Assembly: GCA_009773975.1 (NCBI GenBank)
Contig: VSMX01000105.1
Coordinates: 1-7,818, forward strand
Reading direction: 5' to 3'
DNA length: 7,818 nucleotides
Source: Desulfovibrio sp.
Lineage (GTDB): Bacteria; Desulfobacterota; Desulfovibrionia; Desulfovibrionales; Desulfovibrionaceae
The position numbers and the translations under genes are program-made. A model generated the notes under the pieces. The model searched no databases and was not told the origin of the DNA. It worked only from the letters and a program-made list of their open reading frames with translations. Shown here piece after piece: positions 7,428-7,818 of the stretch (positions within the stretch are counted from its first letter, which is position 1; every line of letters begins with the position of its first letter).

Positions 7428-7431
7428 ATTT

Positions 7432-7818
7432 ATGCGCTACTATCTGGCTCTTATCCAGCGCCCGGAAAGGCTGACAGCGGTTATTTTGCGCGCCAGTCTT
7501 GCGCCGCCACGCTTTGTTGCTCTCTTTGAGCGTGAAACTGGTGCCGGCGAGATGTCCGAATCAGTCCTCCAGGCATTGAAAAGCGATTGCGATGCTGCCG
7601 GTTACGGAGCTGCCTGGAGCAACGGAGCAGTGGTTTGCCTTTCCGCCGAAAATGCTATTTCCCATGATTTTATGTTGCCGACTGACAAGGCCGGTATGGC
7701 GAAAAAGACAATTCCGCTTTTGCTTGAAAGCGAATTTCCCTTTGATGCCGGCGAATTTATTTCTGATACGCGTTTTTTCAGATATGGAAATGAAAAACGG
7801 CTTGGCGCGCTTGTTACC
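7432..7818 (+). CDS. gspL: Type II secretion protein GspL, N-terminal part (runs off window)
   Basis: The frame is open from ATG 7432, four bases after the gspN stop, to the last base, giving 129 residues without a stop; the 3' part lies outside the window. The visible part (MRYYLALIQRPERLTAVILR, then LPTDKAGMAKKTIPLLLESE and FPFDAGEFISDTRFF) matches the style of the cytoplasmic actin-like (PilM-like) domain of GspL. In that domain a short helix following an LP motif precedes the EFPFD-like segment. GspL anchors the ATPase GspE to the inner membrane and pairs with GspM. The membrane helix and periplasmic ferredoxin-like domain expected for GspL would lie downstream. The ribosome site is weak (GGA about a dozen bases upstream). 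A split PilM-type protein is the alternative. Confidence 0.72.
   Translation, partial: MRYYLALIQRPERLTAVILRASLAPPRFVALFERETGAGEMSESVLQALKSDCDAAGYGAAWSNGAVVCLSAENAISHDFMLPTDKAGMAKKTIPLLLESEFPFDAGEFISDTRFFRYGNEKRLGALVT

Overview
The window is the 5' part of a type II secretion system (T2SS) operon. All genes are on the + strand, and the tail of an unrelated exported protein lies just upstream. Base composition is moderate, roughly half G+C. The gspN-like gene is of the kind found in deltaproteobacterial (Desulfobacterota) T2SS operons, and the overall gene style suggests a Desulfovibrio-like sulfate reducer or relative. That placement is an inference from gene content, not from a marker gene.

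Layout. Bases 2-697 hold the 3' part of a gene for an exported protein. It ends in a tripartite C-terminal sorting tail: an Asp run, then SGGC, then one hydrophobic helix, then RRR. Bases 698-776 are a short intergenic gap with a small palindrome, a strong rho-independent terminator and an AT-rich TATAAT stretch. A tight gene string follows: gspF (777-2018, platform protein), gspC (2022-2900, clamp protein with PDZ domain), gspD (2906-4858, outer-membrane secretin), gspE (4861-6546, ATPase), gspN (6543-7427, accessory protein) and the start of gspL (7432 to the window edge). Gaps are 2-5 bases and gspE/gspN overlap by ATGA, so these six genes are almost certainly co-transcribed and partly translationally coupled.

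How they work together. GspE hydrolyses ATP in the cytoplasm and docks on GspL and GspF at the inner membrane. GspC bridges the inner-membrane platform to the GspD channel. The pseudopilins (GspG-K), GspM and the prepilin peptidase are not in this window and are presumably further along or elsewhere.

The most interesting points are two. First, a protein with a cysteine-containing C-terminal sorting tail sits directly beside the T2SS; in other lineages, surface proteins with comparable tails depend on T2SS. Second, the gspF start region has no visible Shine-Dalgarno and lies directly against a terminator, which leaves open how the operon is transcribed and how GspF is translated. No RNA genes, mobile elements or CRISPR arrays were seen.
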